Source: Opisthocomus hoazin
Lineage: Eukaryota > Chordata > Aves > Opisthocomiformes > Opisthocomidae
Direction of reading: 5' to 3'
DNA length: 64,000 nucleotides
Assembly (NCBI RefSeq): GCF_030867145.1
Contig: NC_134418.1
Span: 3,592,802 to 3,656,801 of the forward strand
The notes under the pieces are model-generated. The model saw only the letters and a list, made by a program, of their open reading frames with translations, was not told the DNA's origin and did no database searches. This document shows, piece by piece, positions 53,501-63,780 of this stretch. Position 1 is the first letter of the stretch. Each line of letters starts with the position of its first letter. A program made the position numbers and the translations under genes.

Positions 53501-56500
53501 GAGCTCTGGACGCCGATGGAGAGCGACTGCGTGCCCTTCAGCGCCAACGACAGCGAGCAGCAGACCCTCCGCAAGCTGGTGGACGTCGTCCAAGACATCC
53601 CCGAAGAATTCCTGGACCCCATCACTCTGGAGATCATGACCTTCCCCATGCTCCTCCCCTCCGGGAAGGTGATCGACCAGACCACCCTGGAAAAATGCAA
53701 CCGGAGCGAAGCGTCTTGGGGCAGGGTCCCCAGCGATCCTTTCACTGGGGTGGCCTTCAGCCAGCACTCGCAGCCCCTACCTCACCCGACCCTCAAGGCC
53801 AGGATAGACCACTTCCTCCTACAGCACAGCATCCCTGGCACCAACCTGCTCGGGAGGGCTCACGCCTCGGAAACGCTCGTGCCCTCTTCCGTAACGATGT
53901 CTTCTCTGAAAAGGAAAATGGACTGCGTGGATCAGAGCTCCGTGCAGCCGCCCTATTTTTCCTCTACAAACTTACTTGTCACGTCTACCTCAGAGAACAG
54001 TGCTAAAAAAATGAAAGCTGACAGTGACTCGCATTTGATCCAGATGGACTGTTCGACAGGTATCGTGGCTCCCTCAGTCACCCGTGTTTCTTGAGTGTCT
54101 TGACAGCCCGGGGCCAGCTTTGCAGGTCAGGAGGCTCCGGTGCAGACTCCCACCCTGCCTCTGGGAAGCAGTGGTGTTTTGCTGATAGATGCCGTGGAAG
54201 TCAGGTCATCCTCTCATTCCCCTCCCCGCTCTCAGCACAAGCTGCCATCCCTGGGCGGTGTTTGCTCCCGTTCTGTTTCACCTTTTCTCATCTCTAGGCT
54301 CGTCATTCTCATTCTCTGACCCGTGCAGCCTGCTTCACAGCCCTCTTGTTTGCTCAGGTCGCCGTCTTTCCCTTTTGGTTTGTATTTCCTTCCTCCTCCT
54401 TGCTTTCAAGCCACCAGCTGCGTGGAGAGAACATTTTTCTCACAGCGCGCTGGTTTGAAGTTTCTTTATCGTGGGTGATTTGTTTGTACTGGAGAGAGTC
54501 CAGCGGAGGGGTACGAGGATGAGGAGAGGACTGGAGCATCTCTGCTATGAGGAGAGGTTGAGGGAGCTGGGCTTGTTCAGCCTGGAGAAGAGAAGGCTGA
54601 GAGGGGACCTTAGAAATGCCTCTAAATATCTGCAGGGTGGGGGTCAGGAGGATGGGGCCAGACTCTTCCCAGTGGTGCCCAGCGACAGGACAAGGGGCAA
54701 TGGGCACAAACTGAAGCAGAGGAAGCTCCAGCTGAAGATGAGGAAGAACTTCTTCCCTCTGAGGGTGACGGAGCCCTGGCCCAGGCTGCCCAGGGAGGCT
54801 GTGGAGTCTCTTTCTCTGGAGATATTCCAGACCCGCCTGGCCGCGGTGCTGTGCAGCCTGCTCTGGGTGACCCTGCTTGGGCAGGGGGTTGGGCTGGGTG
54901 ACCTCAGAGGTCCCTTCCAACCCCGACCATTCTGTGATTCTGTTACCCCAGCCACCCAACATCTTCTTGGCGTCAGCAAGAGACCACAAAACAGCAGGAG
55001 AAGAAATGCCTGGTGGTGCAGCAGTGATGGCTCGATGCGGATCTTACCGCGAGGAGGGGAGGGAAGTGGGGACGCGGCACTAATCCTGCTCACAGATTTC
55101 CCTGGCCGGGCGCTGCCGGCCTGGGCTCCCGGTGCAGCGGGTTCCCTGCACGCTCGGCGTCCCTGCGCGGGTTGCGTCCCCGGGACAGGCTGGCTCCCGA
55201 CCTCCTCACGGGGCGGCTCTCACTGTGGCAGAGGCTGAGCCCGGGGAGCGTGTCGCTGCGCAGCCTCCCGTCCGCGCTGAGCTTGGTGCAGCGGGGCAGG
55301 GGCTCGGTAGGAATGGAACCGTGGGTGGTGCTGCCTTCGGAGCCGGGGGGAGGAGGCTGGGAGAGGCTTGCGCAGGGTTTGCAGCTAGCTAAAGCGAAAA
55401 ACCACGGAGAGACACTGGACAGGGGAAGTGACTTGTGTCTACAGGGGGAAGAAATGGGCGCTGGTTTGCTTTTCCCCTTGCTTTCCTCACCAACCCGGAC
55501 GTAAGCTCCAGGAGGCAGGAAGGCAGTCCAGATCTGCAGCCCCAAGCTAAATCCCCTGAAAAGCTGCGTGCAGCCACCCACCTCGGTCCCCGGCCGTGCC
55601 GCAGCCCCTCACCGGGCAGCCGCGGTGAGATGCAGCCGTGGGAGCAGCCGTGCGGGATGCTCTGTGGGTCCGGCAGCGTTGGGGTGCTGGGGTGGGTTTT
55701 TTATTTAAAACCACACCTTTTCAGTTCAAATTTGCTGAGGTCCTTCACCCAGGCAAAAGCAAGCCTCCAGCCAGTACTGCCTCCCCACACAGATATCGTG
55801 TTCCTACCTGAGCTACCGTGATTTGTTGGACATGGTTCATTACCTAAGCTTTGAGAGAAAAAATCACAGAATCAGAATGGTCGGGGTTGGCAGGGACCTC
55901 TGTGGGTCACCCAGCCCAACCCCCTGCCCAAGCAGGGTCACCCAGAGCAGGCTGCACAGCACCGCGGCCAGGCGGGGCTGGAATATCTCCAGAGAAGGAG
56001 ACTCCACAGCCTCCCTGGGCAGCCTGGGCCAGGGCTCCGTCACCCTCAGAGGGAAGAAGTTCTTCCTCATCTTCAGCTGGAGCTTCCTCTGCTTCAGTTT
56101 GTGCCCGTTGCCCCTTGTCCTGTCGCTGGGCACCACTGAAATCAGGAGGAAAACCAGGAATCCCTGAAACGCCCTGGAGCTGCTGGCAACGGCGCTGCGT
56201 ACGGCAACGCTTCAGTCTCCTCTCCGCCACCGTTAAACCCAGTTCCTGCTTTCGGTAACGATCCCGCAGGAGGAGGAAGGCAAACTTCAGCCGGGAGCAG
56301 GGCGAGAGACGTCTTTAGCAAGCTCAAGTTTAGATGAGCTTGAAGAGAGCGGCCGTGCTGGTGGGGCCGTGCGTTGAGGCTGGCTGGTTGGAGTGGGGCG
56401 GGAGAAGCACGTGGTGCGCGGGGTCTGCGGCCACGTAAGGGCTCTGGGCAGTAAGTCAAGCTTTCTTGTGTTCTCTCTAAACTAGTGGTCTGTAACGCAT

Positions 56501-59500
56501 CAAGAGGCGGCCCGTGGCTTCTGGTGGCTCTTAATGCCTGCTGATGATCGTCGCGTGCGTGGTCTTTCTCCCAAAAAACGTTTCGAGGAAAAAGCTTGGG
56601 TGGCTCTTTGATTTTAAACGGGTTCTTGAAAGACTCAGCTGAAGGCGATTGATGCGTGGTGCCACTGGGAAGGGTAGGAAGAAGTCGGGCTGCACATCTC
56701 CGCCCTCAGTTCAGAGCTCACGCCATGCTTCAGGAGGAATCATGAGTTGTTCTGATCGCAGAGGCGTGTGACGGCTCCGGCTGGGGACGTGCCCCTGCCC
56801 CACCGGAGAGGGGCTGCCCCGTGGGGTCCCGCAGCCCCCCGGGGAGCCGTGCCCGTACATCAGCCAAAGCACGGCGCTCGGCCCGGGGTGTCGCGCGGCG
56901 GTGTTTCGTCAGCCGAGATTGCCGTGGCAAATGCGCAGCGCTGATTCCGAGGTCTTCCTCTGGGAGAAGGGTTTAACAGAATTAGCGATGCAGACATCGT
57001 TCTCTTGATTAATTAACGCCTGCGGTACTGCACAGGACAAAGCGCTGCTGCACGCCGCAGGGAGGGGTCTGGCCCTGCGCGTTTGTCTCCATCCCTCGGC
57101 TCGGAACTGGGACGGAGAGGAAAAAAAAAAAAAAAATAGTCCTTTGGATGTTGTTAATTGCTTAAATGTTCCCATCCTGGCACCTCTGTGGGGAAGAGAG
57201 ACCTCTCAGAAAACAAGTGGCAGGGCCCCTGAAACCCCAAGCGTCGTCCCGAAGGTTCGGAGGCGAAGCGGCGTTTCTGTCGCGCGTCCCCTTTCCCGAC
57301 CCTTGTGCTTTCCCTTGCAGATCTGCTCTCCCACGAGCAAAAGCTGTCGGAGAGTTTGGACACCGCCTTGACCTCGGCGCTCAGCTCCATGCCCTCGTTC
57401 ACGGCCAAGCTGATGAGAAGCCAGCAGCAGGGCGAGGGAGGCTGCAGCAGCTCGTGGAGCTCCGGCACCGTCCTCGGTAAGCAGCCAGCGCCTCTGGCTC
57501 GCCTTGGCGAGCGAGAGAGACCTGGGACCGGCTTAACGGGGAGGGTTTGCTGCTGCTCAGCGTCTTTCGACATGTCTTCAGACTCAGAATTATTATATAT
57601 TCAAGATATTGAATATTATATATTCAATATTATATATTCAATGATATATTGTCTCCCAGCAAGCTTTACTTAACAGTCCCTAACTACTGCCTGTGTATCT
57701 GGGCGGTTTTATTGGTTTTATTTTCCTAGTGAGGGAGCTTAGACCTTGTTGACCCCCAGAAAGTGAGGTGTGGTGTCCCCATGCGCGGTCGGAGCCGGCT
57801 CCGGCACGCGTCCTGTGACGTGCCGGCTGTTGCTGCCCTGCGCTGCCCGTGGACCGTCCGGATGCCTCCGGACACGCGGCGCTCAGCCCAGCCTGCGCCG
57901 GGTCGCTTCCGACGGAGAGCTCGCCCCGCGCCGGGGCTCTGCTGTTGCCAGAGCTCTGCAGGTTGGGCTGGGTGGCTCGGACGGAGCCCGTGAGCTGCGC
58001 AGACCCAGCTGGCGAGTGGCTACGTGGTCAGGGACGGGGCCCGGTGCGGAGATGGGGCTGGAGAGGGGTAGATCTAGCGATAGCGTGCTGACCCCTCACA
58101 GGAGCGGGTCGCGGCAGCAGCGTCGTGGGCCGGCCGGCCGAGAGCGTGCTCACAGTCCCATCAGGTCTGAACTCATTTACGTTGAGTCCTCGCGGTTCTC
58201 GTCCCACCTGCTAGCTAGACACGCGAATCCACAGAATCACAGAATCCCAGAATGGTCGGGGTTGGCAGGGACCTCTGTGGGTCATCTAGTCCAACCCTCT
58301 TGCCAAAGCAGGGTCACCTACAGTAGGCTGAAGAGGACCTTGTCCAGGTGGGTCTGGAATATCTCCAGAGAAGGAGACTCCACAGCCTCCCTGGGCAGCC
58401 TGGGCCAGGGCTCCGTCACCCTCAGAGGGAAGAAGTTCTTCCTCATCTTCAGCTGGAGCTTCCTCTGCTTCACTTTGTGCCCGTTGCCCCTTGTCCTGTC
58501 GCTGGGCACCACTGGAAAGAGTCTGGCCCCGTCCTCCTGACCCCCACCCTGCAGATATTTAGAGGCATTTCTAAGGTCCCCTCTCAGCCTTCTCTTCTCC
58601 AGGCTGAACAAGCCCAGCTCCCTCAGCCTTTCCTCGTAAGAGAGATGCTCCAGCTGCCTACACCTTCCCAAAAGGGTTTCTCCAGGGTGTGGGGGAGCAC
58701 TGAACCTTCCCACGTCCCTCCGCAGGGCGATGCCCTCGCTGCCGGCTCGCTCCCGGCCGAGGGGCAGGGGAGTGGGTTCAGGGGGACCGAGTGACCCTGA
58801 GAAAGGGCCGGGGCCGCGCAGCTCCCAGCGGCTCACTCACCCTCAATAGCTTTTCATAGAATCATAGGTTGGAAAAGACCTCTAAGATCAAGTCCAACCA
58901 TCCACCCAACACCACCATGCCTACTAAACCATATCCCGAAGTGCCACATCTACACGTTTTTTGAGCCCCTCCAGGGATGGGGACTCCACCACCTCCCTGG
59001 GCAGCGTGTTCCAAGGCCTGACCGCTCTTTCTGTGAAGAGAGGTGCGCTCTTGGCGCGGCGACATTAAGCTATTAAGCTTTCTCCTGTCCCCTTTGAAAT
59101 TGCTGCTGTTGAAGAGCTGGCAGAGTGTCCCTTGACAGGCGGTGTGTGACGGGAAGGCAGAGCGACACCGACAGCGCTTCGCTGGGGAGCGGGTGACTTC
59201 AATTCGTTGGAAGAGTGGAAGAGCGGCCAATTTAGTCTCGCTAAAAGCGAAAAGCCCTTTATGGTCATCTGTCCTCAATTAAAAGCCTGACGGTGCCAAT
59301 GGGGACGTGATCCGGCCCCTTCCCAGCACAGCCTGCCCCGGGAGCCGGGCCGTTCCCTTCCCGACAGCACCGGGCGCGCAGGGGGTGGCACGGCGCGGAC
59401 TCGTCCCTCCCCCCGCTCCCCGACCCAGCCGCTTCTCCTCTCGCCTTTGCAGAGCACGGCCGGAGCGGCCAGGCCCAAGGATGCTCCTCCTGCGGCAAAA

Positions 59501-59664
59501 CCTTCTCCTCCTACTTCAAAGCGGAGCCCGTGTACCAGCTCCCCTGCGGCCACCTGATGTGCCGCCCGTGCTTGGCCGAGAAGCAGAAGTCCCCCTCCTC
59601 CATACCGTGCGGGAGCTGCAAGAGGTCGGCTGCCACGCACGACGTCCGCAGGGTTCACTTCTGA
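50504..59664 (+). CDS. UBOX5: UBOX5 (RING finger protein 37), 4 coding exons
   Basis: Nuclear E3 ubiquitin ligase with a U-box, reported to work with UBE2-family E2 enzymes and to bind VCP. Coding exons are 50504-50557, 52877-54059, 57321-57476 and 59453-59664. Junction phases are 0, 1 and 1, all GT/AG, giving 534 aa, close to the ~541 aa I recall for human. The N-terminal domain (about 1-190) matches the family from [18 protein letters not shown] onward. The U-box lies at about 258-337 ([32 protein letters not shown]). A C-terminal RING has all eight ligands: C475, C478, C496, H498, C501, C504, C517, C520. The protein ends RRVHF. Exon 1 is noncoding at the CpG island, and FASTKD5 lies in intron 1. 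The CR1 copies in the introns are mostly antisense. Confidence 0.95.
50558..52876 (+). other. UBOX5 intron 2
   Basis: A 2.3-kb intron with a GTAAAA donor and a GAAACACAG acceptor. It holds one antisense CR1 copy (51922-52390) and nothing else recognisable. Confidence 0.85.
51922..52390 (-). mobile_element. CR1 LINE 3' fragment, antisense, different subfamily
   Basis: Short reversed tail (GTAGAATCACAGCATGG), then GTTTGGGTGGGAAGGGACCC and a 3' UTR with CCACGGGCAGGGACCCCTTC. It is closer to the copy at 22001 than to the 54489 group. Confidence 0.92.
52877..54059 (+). CDS. UBOX5: UBOX5 coding exon 2 (main exon with the U-box)
   Basis: 1183 nt, residues 19 to 413 (phase 0 in, phase 1 out), from [15 protein letters not shown] to MDCST plus one base. 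It includes the complete U-box and a basic KRKM stretch after it. The donor is GACAG before GTATCG. Reading past the donor gives a short tail to a stop, which is not the conserved form. Confidence 0.94.
54489..54942 (+). mobile_element. CR1 LINE 3' fragment, sense
   Basis: From the ORF2 C-terminus (frame reading [20 protein letters not shown], then [20 protein letters not shown]) through GGTCCCTTCCAACCCCGACC to a short tail ATTCTGTGATTCTGT. The frame is uninterrupted to the end of ORF2, so this is a young copy. Confidence 0.95.
55862..56141 (-). mobile_element. CR1 LINE 3' fragment, antisense
   Basis: Tail ATCACAGAATCAGAATGG, then the same 3' UTR and ORF2 end as the copy at 54489, in opposite orientation. 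About 280 bp, with an open minus-strand frame over the ORF2 end. Confidence 0.95.
57121..57136. repeat. Poly(A) run, 16 nt
   Basis: An uninterrupted A-run in intron 3, about 185 nt before the exon 4 acceptor. Confidence 0.9.
57321..57476 (+). CDS. UBOX5: UBOX5 coding exon 3, frame-neutral
   Basis: 156 nt (52 codons), phase 1 on both sides, from [20 protein letters not shown] to GTVL before GTAAGC. Ser/Gln-rich, with no known domain. It links the U-box half to the C-terminal RING. Skipping it would leave the frame intact. From memory, a human isoform lacks an equivalent in-frame segment. Confidence 0.93.
57587..57651. repeat. AT-rich tandem/palindromic tract
   Basis: Repeated TATTATATATTCAA blocks, with reverse-complement arms (TTGAATATT and AATATTCAA), beginning about 110 nt after the exon 4 donor. 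The tract could extrude as a hairpin. Confidence 0.85.
58230..58655 (-). mobile_element. CR1 LINE 3' fragment, antisense
   Basis: Reversed tail CACAGAATCACAGAATCCCA, then 3' UTR and ORF2 end (minus-strand frame [20 protein letters not shown]). Same subfamily as the sense copy at 54489, and nearly its full length in the opposite direction. Confidence 0.95.
58855..59040 (-). mobile_element. CR1 LINE 3' fragment, antisense
   Basis: Reversed tail CATAGAATCATAGGTTGG, then GAAAAGACCTCTAAGATCAA. Of the 40490/48327 subfamily and 5'-truncated. Confidence 0.93.
59453..59664 (+). CDS. UBOX5: UBOX5 terminal coding exon with C-terminal RING
   Basis: Acceptor TCGCCTTTGCAG, then residues 465-534 and TGA at 59662-59664. 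Encodes the RING: C-x2-C, 17 residues, C-x-H-x2-C-x2-C (CGHLMCRPC), 12 residues, C-x2-C. No internal ATG starts the frame near its beginning, so this exon is easy to miss in single-exon scans. Confidence 0.94.
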
Positions 59665-59792
59665 CCCCGGAGCCTGCCGGGAGGGCGAGGGCACGCTGCC
59701 GTTCCGCGTCGAGGACGGAGGCCGTCGGAGAGCTCGCCAGACGGGCGCCCGCCGTGGCGGAGAGGGCTTGGGCTTCTTGTGCTTGCAGAGCA

Positions 59793-59811
59793 GGGGGGGG
59801 GGGGGGGGGGG
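59793..59811. repeat. Poly(G) tract, 19 nt, in the UBOX5 3' UTR
   Basis: An uninterrupted run of 19 G on the sense strand, about 130 nt after the UBOX5 stop codon. Confidence 0.9.
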
Positions 59812-60273
59812 TTGGAGCCAGAGCACCGCGATCCGAGGATAACAAAAGCCATATAGCTTCTTTAACGAGGAATATGTGTTTATACGGAGCCGGTCGCCGC
59901 CTGTCGCGCCCGCCCTCCGACCGCCGTCCCAGCGGCTCGGTGGTTTCGCGTCGGCGCCTTTGGGACTGCGAGTTTGGCTTCCCCGTTGAGTTCAAACCGT
60001 GTTTGACGAGCAGCCGGCCGGGCGAAGCCGTGGTGATGGACAACGTGCGAGCTGCCCGACTTCTCCCCCTTCCCCGCCTCGCTCTCCTCCTCCCTCGGCG
60101 CCGTCCTGCGTCCCGGAGCCCGGCGAGTCACGAAGAGAGGCCGTGGGTAACGCGTGAGTAACCGGCAGCGATCTCACCCTGTAGGAAAGCCATCGCGTTA
60201 CGCCAAACGTCACTCTCGGTTCGTGTCGTGTGACCGGGCCAGCTCCCGTCTGGCTGATAGACATTTAAGCCTT

Positions 60274-60279
60274 AATAAA
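60274..60279 (+). terminator. UBOX5 poly(A) signal AATAAA
   Basis: AATAAA in CCTTAATAAAATTACG, 610 nt after the stop, followed by T- and GT-containing sequence (GGTTCTCTTTCTG, TTGGTCTCATTGTG). Confidence 0.7.
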
Positions 60280-61223
60280 ATTACGTTTAAAGTCAGGTTC
60301 TCTTTCTGACTCGTAATTGGTCTCATTGTGCGGCTTTAATGATCTCGTGGAGTGAATCTCTTTGCGGGGCGCTGAATAAATGGGCTGGAAAGAGCGAAGC
60401 CGACGCTGAGGATCCGCAGGGTTTCAGGGGGGCTGTCGCAGCGGTTGCGTGGGCTCCGAGCCTCGGGAAGCCAAGCCCGGAGGAGGTCTGGGCTTCAAAG
60501 GGCTGTGCAGAAAAAAGAAAAAAAACAGAAGGAAAAATCTCTGGGATGCGTTCTGTCTCAGTGTGCCCTGGATGCGCTGAGGGTAAGGTGACAGCAGAGG
60601 GTTTTGTCACCTGCATAACCCCCTGCTGTTGCCGCTTAATTGGTAATTTCTCTCCGCGGGGCAGCGGTCCCTCGCTGGTGCTCTGTGCCCGTTTTGCTGA
60701 CTCAGCTCACCTTTGCGTGAAATACCTTTCTTCTCTCTCGAAAGGCACCTGCTTCGAGCTGCCCGCCGCGCCCGTGGCTTTTCTGGTCGCGCGAAACAGC
60801 CGTCTCGTCACGCGGCTGAGACGCGGCGTTGTGCCGGCACCGGACTGATCGTCCTCTTCGGCTGCGGGCCTAGGAGTTTGTAATCCTTCTCCCGTTTGCA
60901 GCAAAAGTCCTCCATCTTTAAATAATAAATGGTTAGAAAATAGGCAAAAAAAATTTTCCTAAAAATCCCAGTGTTCAGAGGCAGCAAAAATCCTCTTGGC
61001 TCTGCGGTGGGGGTGTGTTTGGTGTGATCCATCCCGGCCTGATTCAGCGCTCGCACCTCCTCCTCCTCTGCCCCGCGTCTCCAGGAGGGATCGCTGCCGG
61101 GGGAGCTCCCCGGCCCCACAGCCGTCTCCCTCCGACGAAACCCGGAGCCGCCGGCTCGGCCCAGCGTCTCTCCTGCCCGAAAGTTTCCCCTGGTAGCGGG
61201 CTGGGAGCCGTCTGGCTGGGGTT

Positions 61224-61416
61224 CACAGAATCATCTCAGAATGGTGGGGGTTGGCAGGGACCTCTGGGGTCACCCAGCCCAACCCCTGCCCAAGCAGGGT
61301 CACCCACAGCAGGCTGCAGAGGACCTTGTCCAGGCGGGGCTGGAATATCTCCAGAGAAGGAGACTCCACAGCCTCCCTGGGCAGCCTGGGCCAGGGTCCG
61401 TCACCCTCAGAGTGAA
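61224..61416 (-). mobile_element. CR1 LINE 3' fragment, antisense
   Basis: Tail CACAGAATCATCTCAGAATG, then GTTGGCAGGGACCTCTGGGG up to GTCCGTCACCCTCAGAGTGA. Same subfamily as the copy at 62381 and shorter. Confidence 0.93.
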
Positions 61417-62380
61417 ACCTCAGAAGTTCAGGGCGAGTGGTCTCCGGAGGTTCCCTCCGTTCCCCGGGGAGCGAGCGCGGAGCCGGACGAAGGGGTGGCA
61501 GGGGGGCATCGCCCCAACTTCTCTCCATGTTCCGTCAGATTTCTCCGAGCCTTCATCCGCCCCATTCCTCCTCCTCCTTACCCCCGCAGGACCCTTCAGC
61601 AGCAGGTTTCAGCCCCCCACACACATCCCCTCTTGCTGGCACGGGGGGTGAATTCGTGCCCACCTCATTGCTGGGGGGTGGGACACCAGGTACCCCCCAG
61701 CCGGGCTCACGTCCCCCTCCTCACTCCGCCTGCGAGTGAGTGGGCACCTCAGAGACCCTCCCTGCACCCGGGAAGGTGGGCTCGGGGGCTTGGGGGCTCG
61801 GGACTCGTGCAGCCACGGCTCTCTGTGGGGTCTTCTGCCGGGACGCGCCGCAATTCTCCTGATGAGGGGGGTGGGCAGATGCCACGAGCAAACTCATCTC
61901 CCGGCACCGAGCCTGTCTTCTCCTTGAGAGGTGGGAAACGACTTTTGAAGGCCTGAGCGATTGCTTTTAACGTGGTTTGAGGAGGACAAACCCGTGCCTT
62001 GCCGGTCAGCAAGCTCCCGGCATGACGCCCGCGTCCCAGCGGGATGGGAGCGGGTGGACCAGTGACACCCCAGCCCATCGCCCCGTCGGCTGCTCTTCCT
62101 TCTTCAGTCGCCCTTCGGAGCGATTTTCCCATCGCATCGTGGCGGCAGAGGAGCGCCTTTCGCCACGACGCGCTGCGGGAGCAGCCGTCAGCCCCGTCAG
62201 CCTCCAGCCGCCGACCCCGCCGTCAGCCGGGAGCTCGCGCCGACCGCCTGAGAGGCTCCTGACAGGCGCGGGGACGAGCGGTCGCCGCTAAACGCCACCG
62301 AGACAGGCCCACTTGGGGAGCGTCGGCTCGCCCAGACGGGAGACGGGAGCCAGCCCGACCCGCTTCCCATCGCCGTCTAA

Positions 62381-62760
62381 ATCACAGAATCACAGAATCA
62401 CAGAATGGTCGGGGCTGGCAGGGACCTCTGGGGGTCACCCAGTCCAACCCCCTGCCCAAGCAGGGTCACCCAGAGCAGGCTGTAGAGGACCTTGTCCAAG
62501 AAGGTCTGGAATATCTCCAGAGAAGGAGACTCCACAGCCTCCCTGGGCAGCCTGGGCCAGGGCTCCGTCACCCTCAGAGGGAAGAAGTTCTTCCTCATCT
62601 TCAGCTGGAGCTTCCTCTGCTTCAGTTTGTGCCCGTTGCCCCTTGTCCTGTCACTGGGCACCACTGGAAAGAGTCTGGCCCCATCCTCCTGACATCCACC
62701 CTGCAGATATTTCTAAGTATATATTAGGTCCCCTCTCAGCCTTCTCTTCTCCAGGCTGAA
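62381..62760 (-). mobile_element. CR1 LINE 3' fragment, antisense
   Basis: Reversed tail with three octamer-type repeats (ATCACAGAATCACAGAATCA), then 3' UTR and ORF2 end. The minus-strand frame reads [20 protein letters not shown]. Confidence 0.95.
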
Positions 62761-62939
62761 AAATAAAGTTTCTCCTTCTCTTGCCGTGGGTCCCAGGCAG
62801 AAAAATGCGCAAATCGGTGGAAAATCAAACTTTCCACGCGGCACCAGACACCCTCTAACTTATTCTGCTTAAACCTCCCTCCTCTGTCCCACCTCAGATA
62901 CCCCGGTGGAGCCTTCACCGCTAACGAAGCTCCCGCCAC

Positions 62940-63780
62940 TAACAAAGGGGGTGGGAGGGGGATACGCTGGCGCTTCGCCCTGACCCCGTGCGAGAGCGGC
63001 ATTGCTCCAGGGCTGGAAAATCGCCGCCATTTCTGCGCAGCGACGATGCTTTGGGGCGACGATGCTTTGCGGCTGCGGCCGAGGGCTTTCTCCATGCCAG
63101 GCAGGGTGGGAGCACCGCGGGGCGCTGCCGGACACCCCGCTTCCCGCCAGCCGGGTCATTCCCCGACACGGAAGGCGATTGGGAAGGGCACAAGCGGCGA
63201 AGCCCCGCGGCCGAGCCCCTCCGGCAGCCCCCAGCCCCTTTGCTGGCGGCCGGTGAACGGCCGGGGCTGTGTTTTGGCGGAGCTGGAGGGATGAGCAGGG
63301 GGATTTGCGGGCGCTGCCCGCTCCCCACCCCGTGGCGGGTCCTTTGGGGCTTTCCTCTGCGAGCGGCGGCGAGCTGGGTTATAGATAGCAGGCGGCTTAA
63401 TTAATTAATTAATGCCGCGGCACCCGCCTCGCCCGCCTCGCATGTCGTTAGGAGATCAGCGCTAACGAAGGGGGCTCCTCTGGGGCCCCGCAAGAGCCTG
63501 GGGAAAGAGCGGGGACGTGGCAGAGCAAATCGGCGCTGGGGACGCGGGGAAGGGGGACGCTCGCCCCCCCTCCATGGCTCATGTTGGGGGGTTTGGAGCA
63601 CGGATTCGGGTAGCCCCGAAGCAGCGAGCAGGGGCTGGGGGCCCCGGCATCGCCCCGGGGCCGCGGCCGGGTACCAGCGAGCATCGCCGCCCCGCAAGGA
63701 TGCTCCCGGCTGGGCCTGCCCACCCCAGGAATCCCCATCACCCTGAGATCACTGCCCCTCCATGACTCGCCCTGGCTGAC
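62940..63780. promoter_or_regulatory. GC-rich CpG-island-like segment
   Basis: CpG-dense DNA with a YY1-type GCCGCCATTT at 63023-63032, a 14-bp direct repeat GCGACGATGCTTTG at 63040-63053 and 63056-63069, and the palindrome TTAATTAATTAATTAA at 63397-63412. It may be a promoter or enhancer of a gene beyond the right edge. No exon is visible. Confidence 0.4.

Larger units (their letters stand above)
54060..57320 (+). other. UBOX5 intron 3
   Basis: A 3.3-kb intron with a GTATCG donor and a TTTCCCTTGCAG acceptor. It contains a sense CR1 copy (54489) and an antisense copy of the same subfamily (55862), plus a 16-nt A-run at 57121. Otherwise it is unassigned. Confidence 0.85.
57477..59452 (+). other. 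UBOX5 intron 4
   Basis: A 2.0-kb intron with a GTAAGC donor and a CTCGCCTTTGCAG acceptor. It contains an AT-rich palindromic tract and two antisense CR1 copies. Confidence 0.85.
59665..60279 (+). other. UBOX5 3' UTR
   Basis: From the stop to AATAAA at 60274-60279. It is GC-rich and includes a 19-nt G-run. Confidence 0.65.
60280..62940. other. Downstream flank of UBOX5, no gene recognised
   Basis: Apart from two antisense CR1 copies I see no gene. By human gene order the next gene would be AVP (vasotocin in birds). No neurophysin-like cysteine-rich frame is visible here. Confidence 0.5.

Noticed and set aside
54471..55238. 255-codon frame with a strong LINE-like first half
   Set aside because: The first half is the CR1 ORF2 C-terminus and the rest is read-through into unique intron sequence. 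Not a host gene.
59307..60161. 284-codon frame overlapping the UBOX5 terminal exon
   Set aside because: It is in a different frame from the conserved RING-coding frame, and GC-rich composition explains its length.
61015..61956. 313-codon frame in the downstream flank
   Set aside because: It crosses an antisense CR1 fragment and GC-rich DNA and has no recognisable domain.
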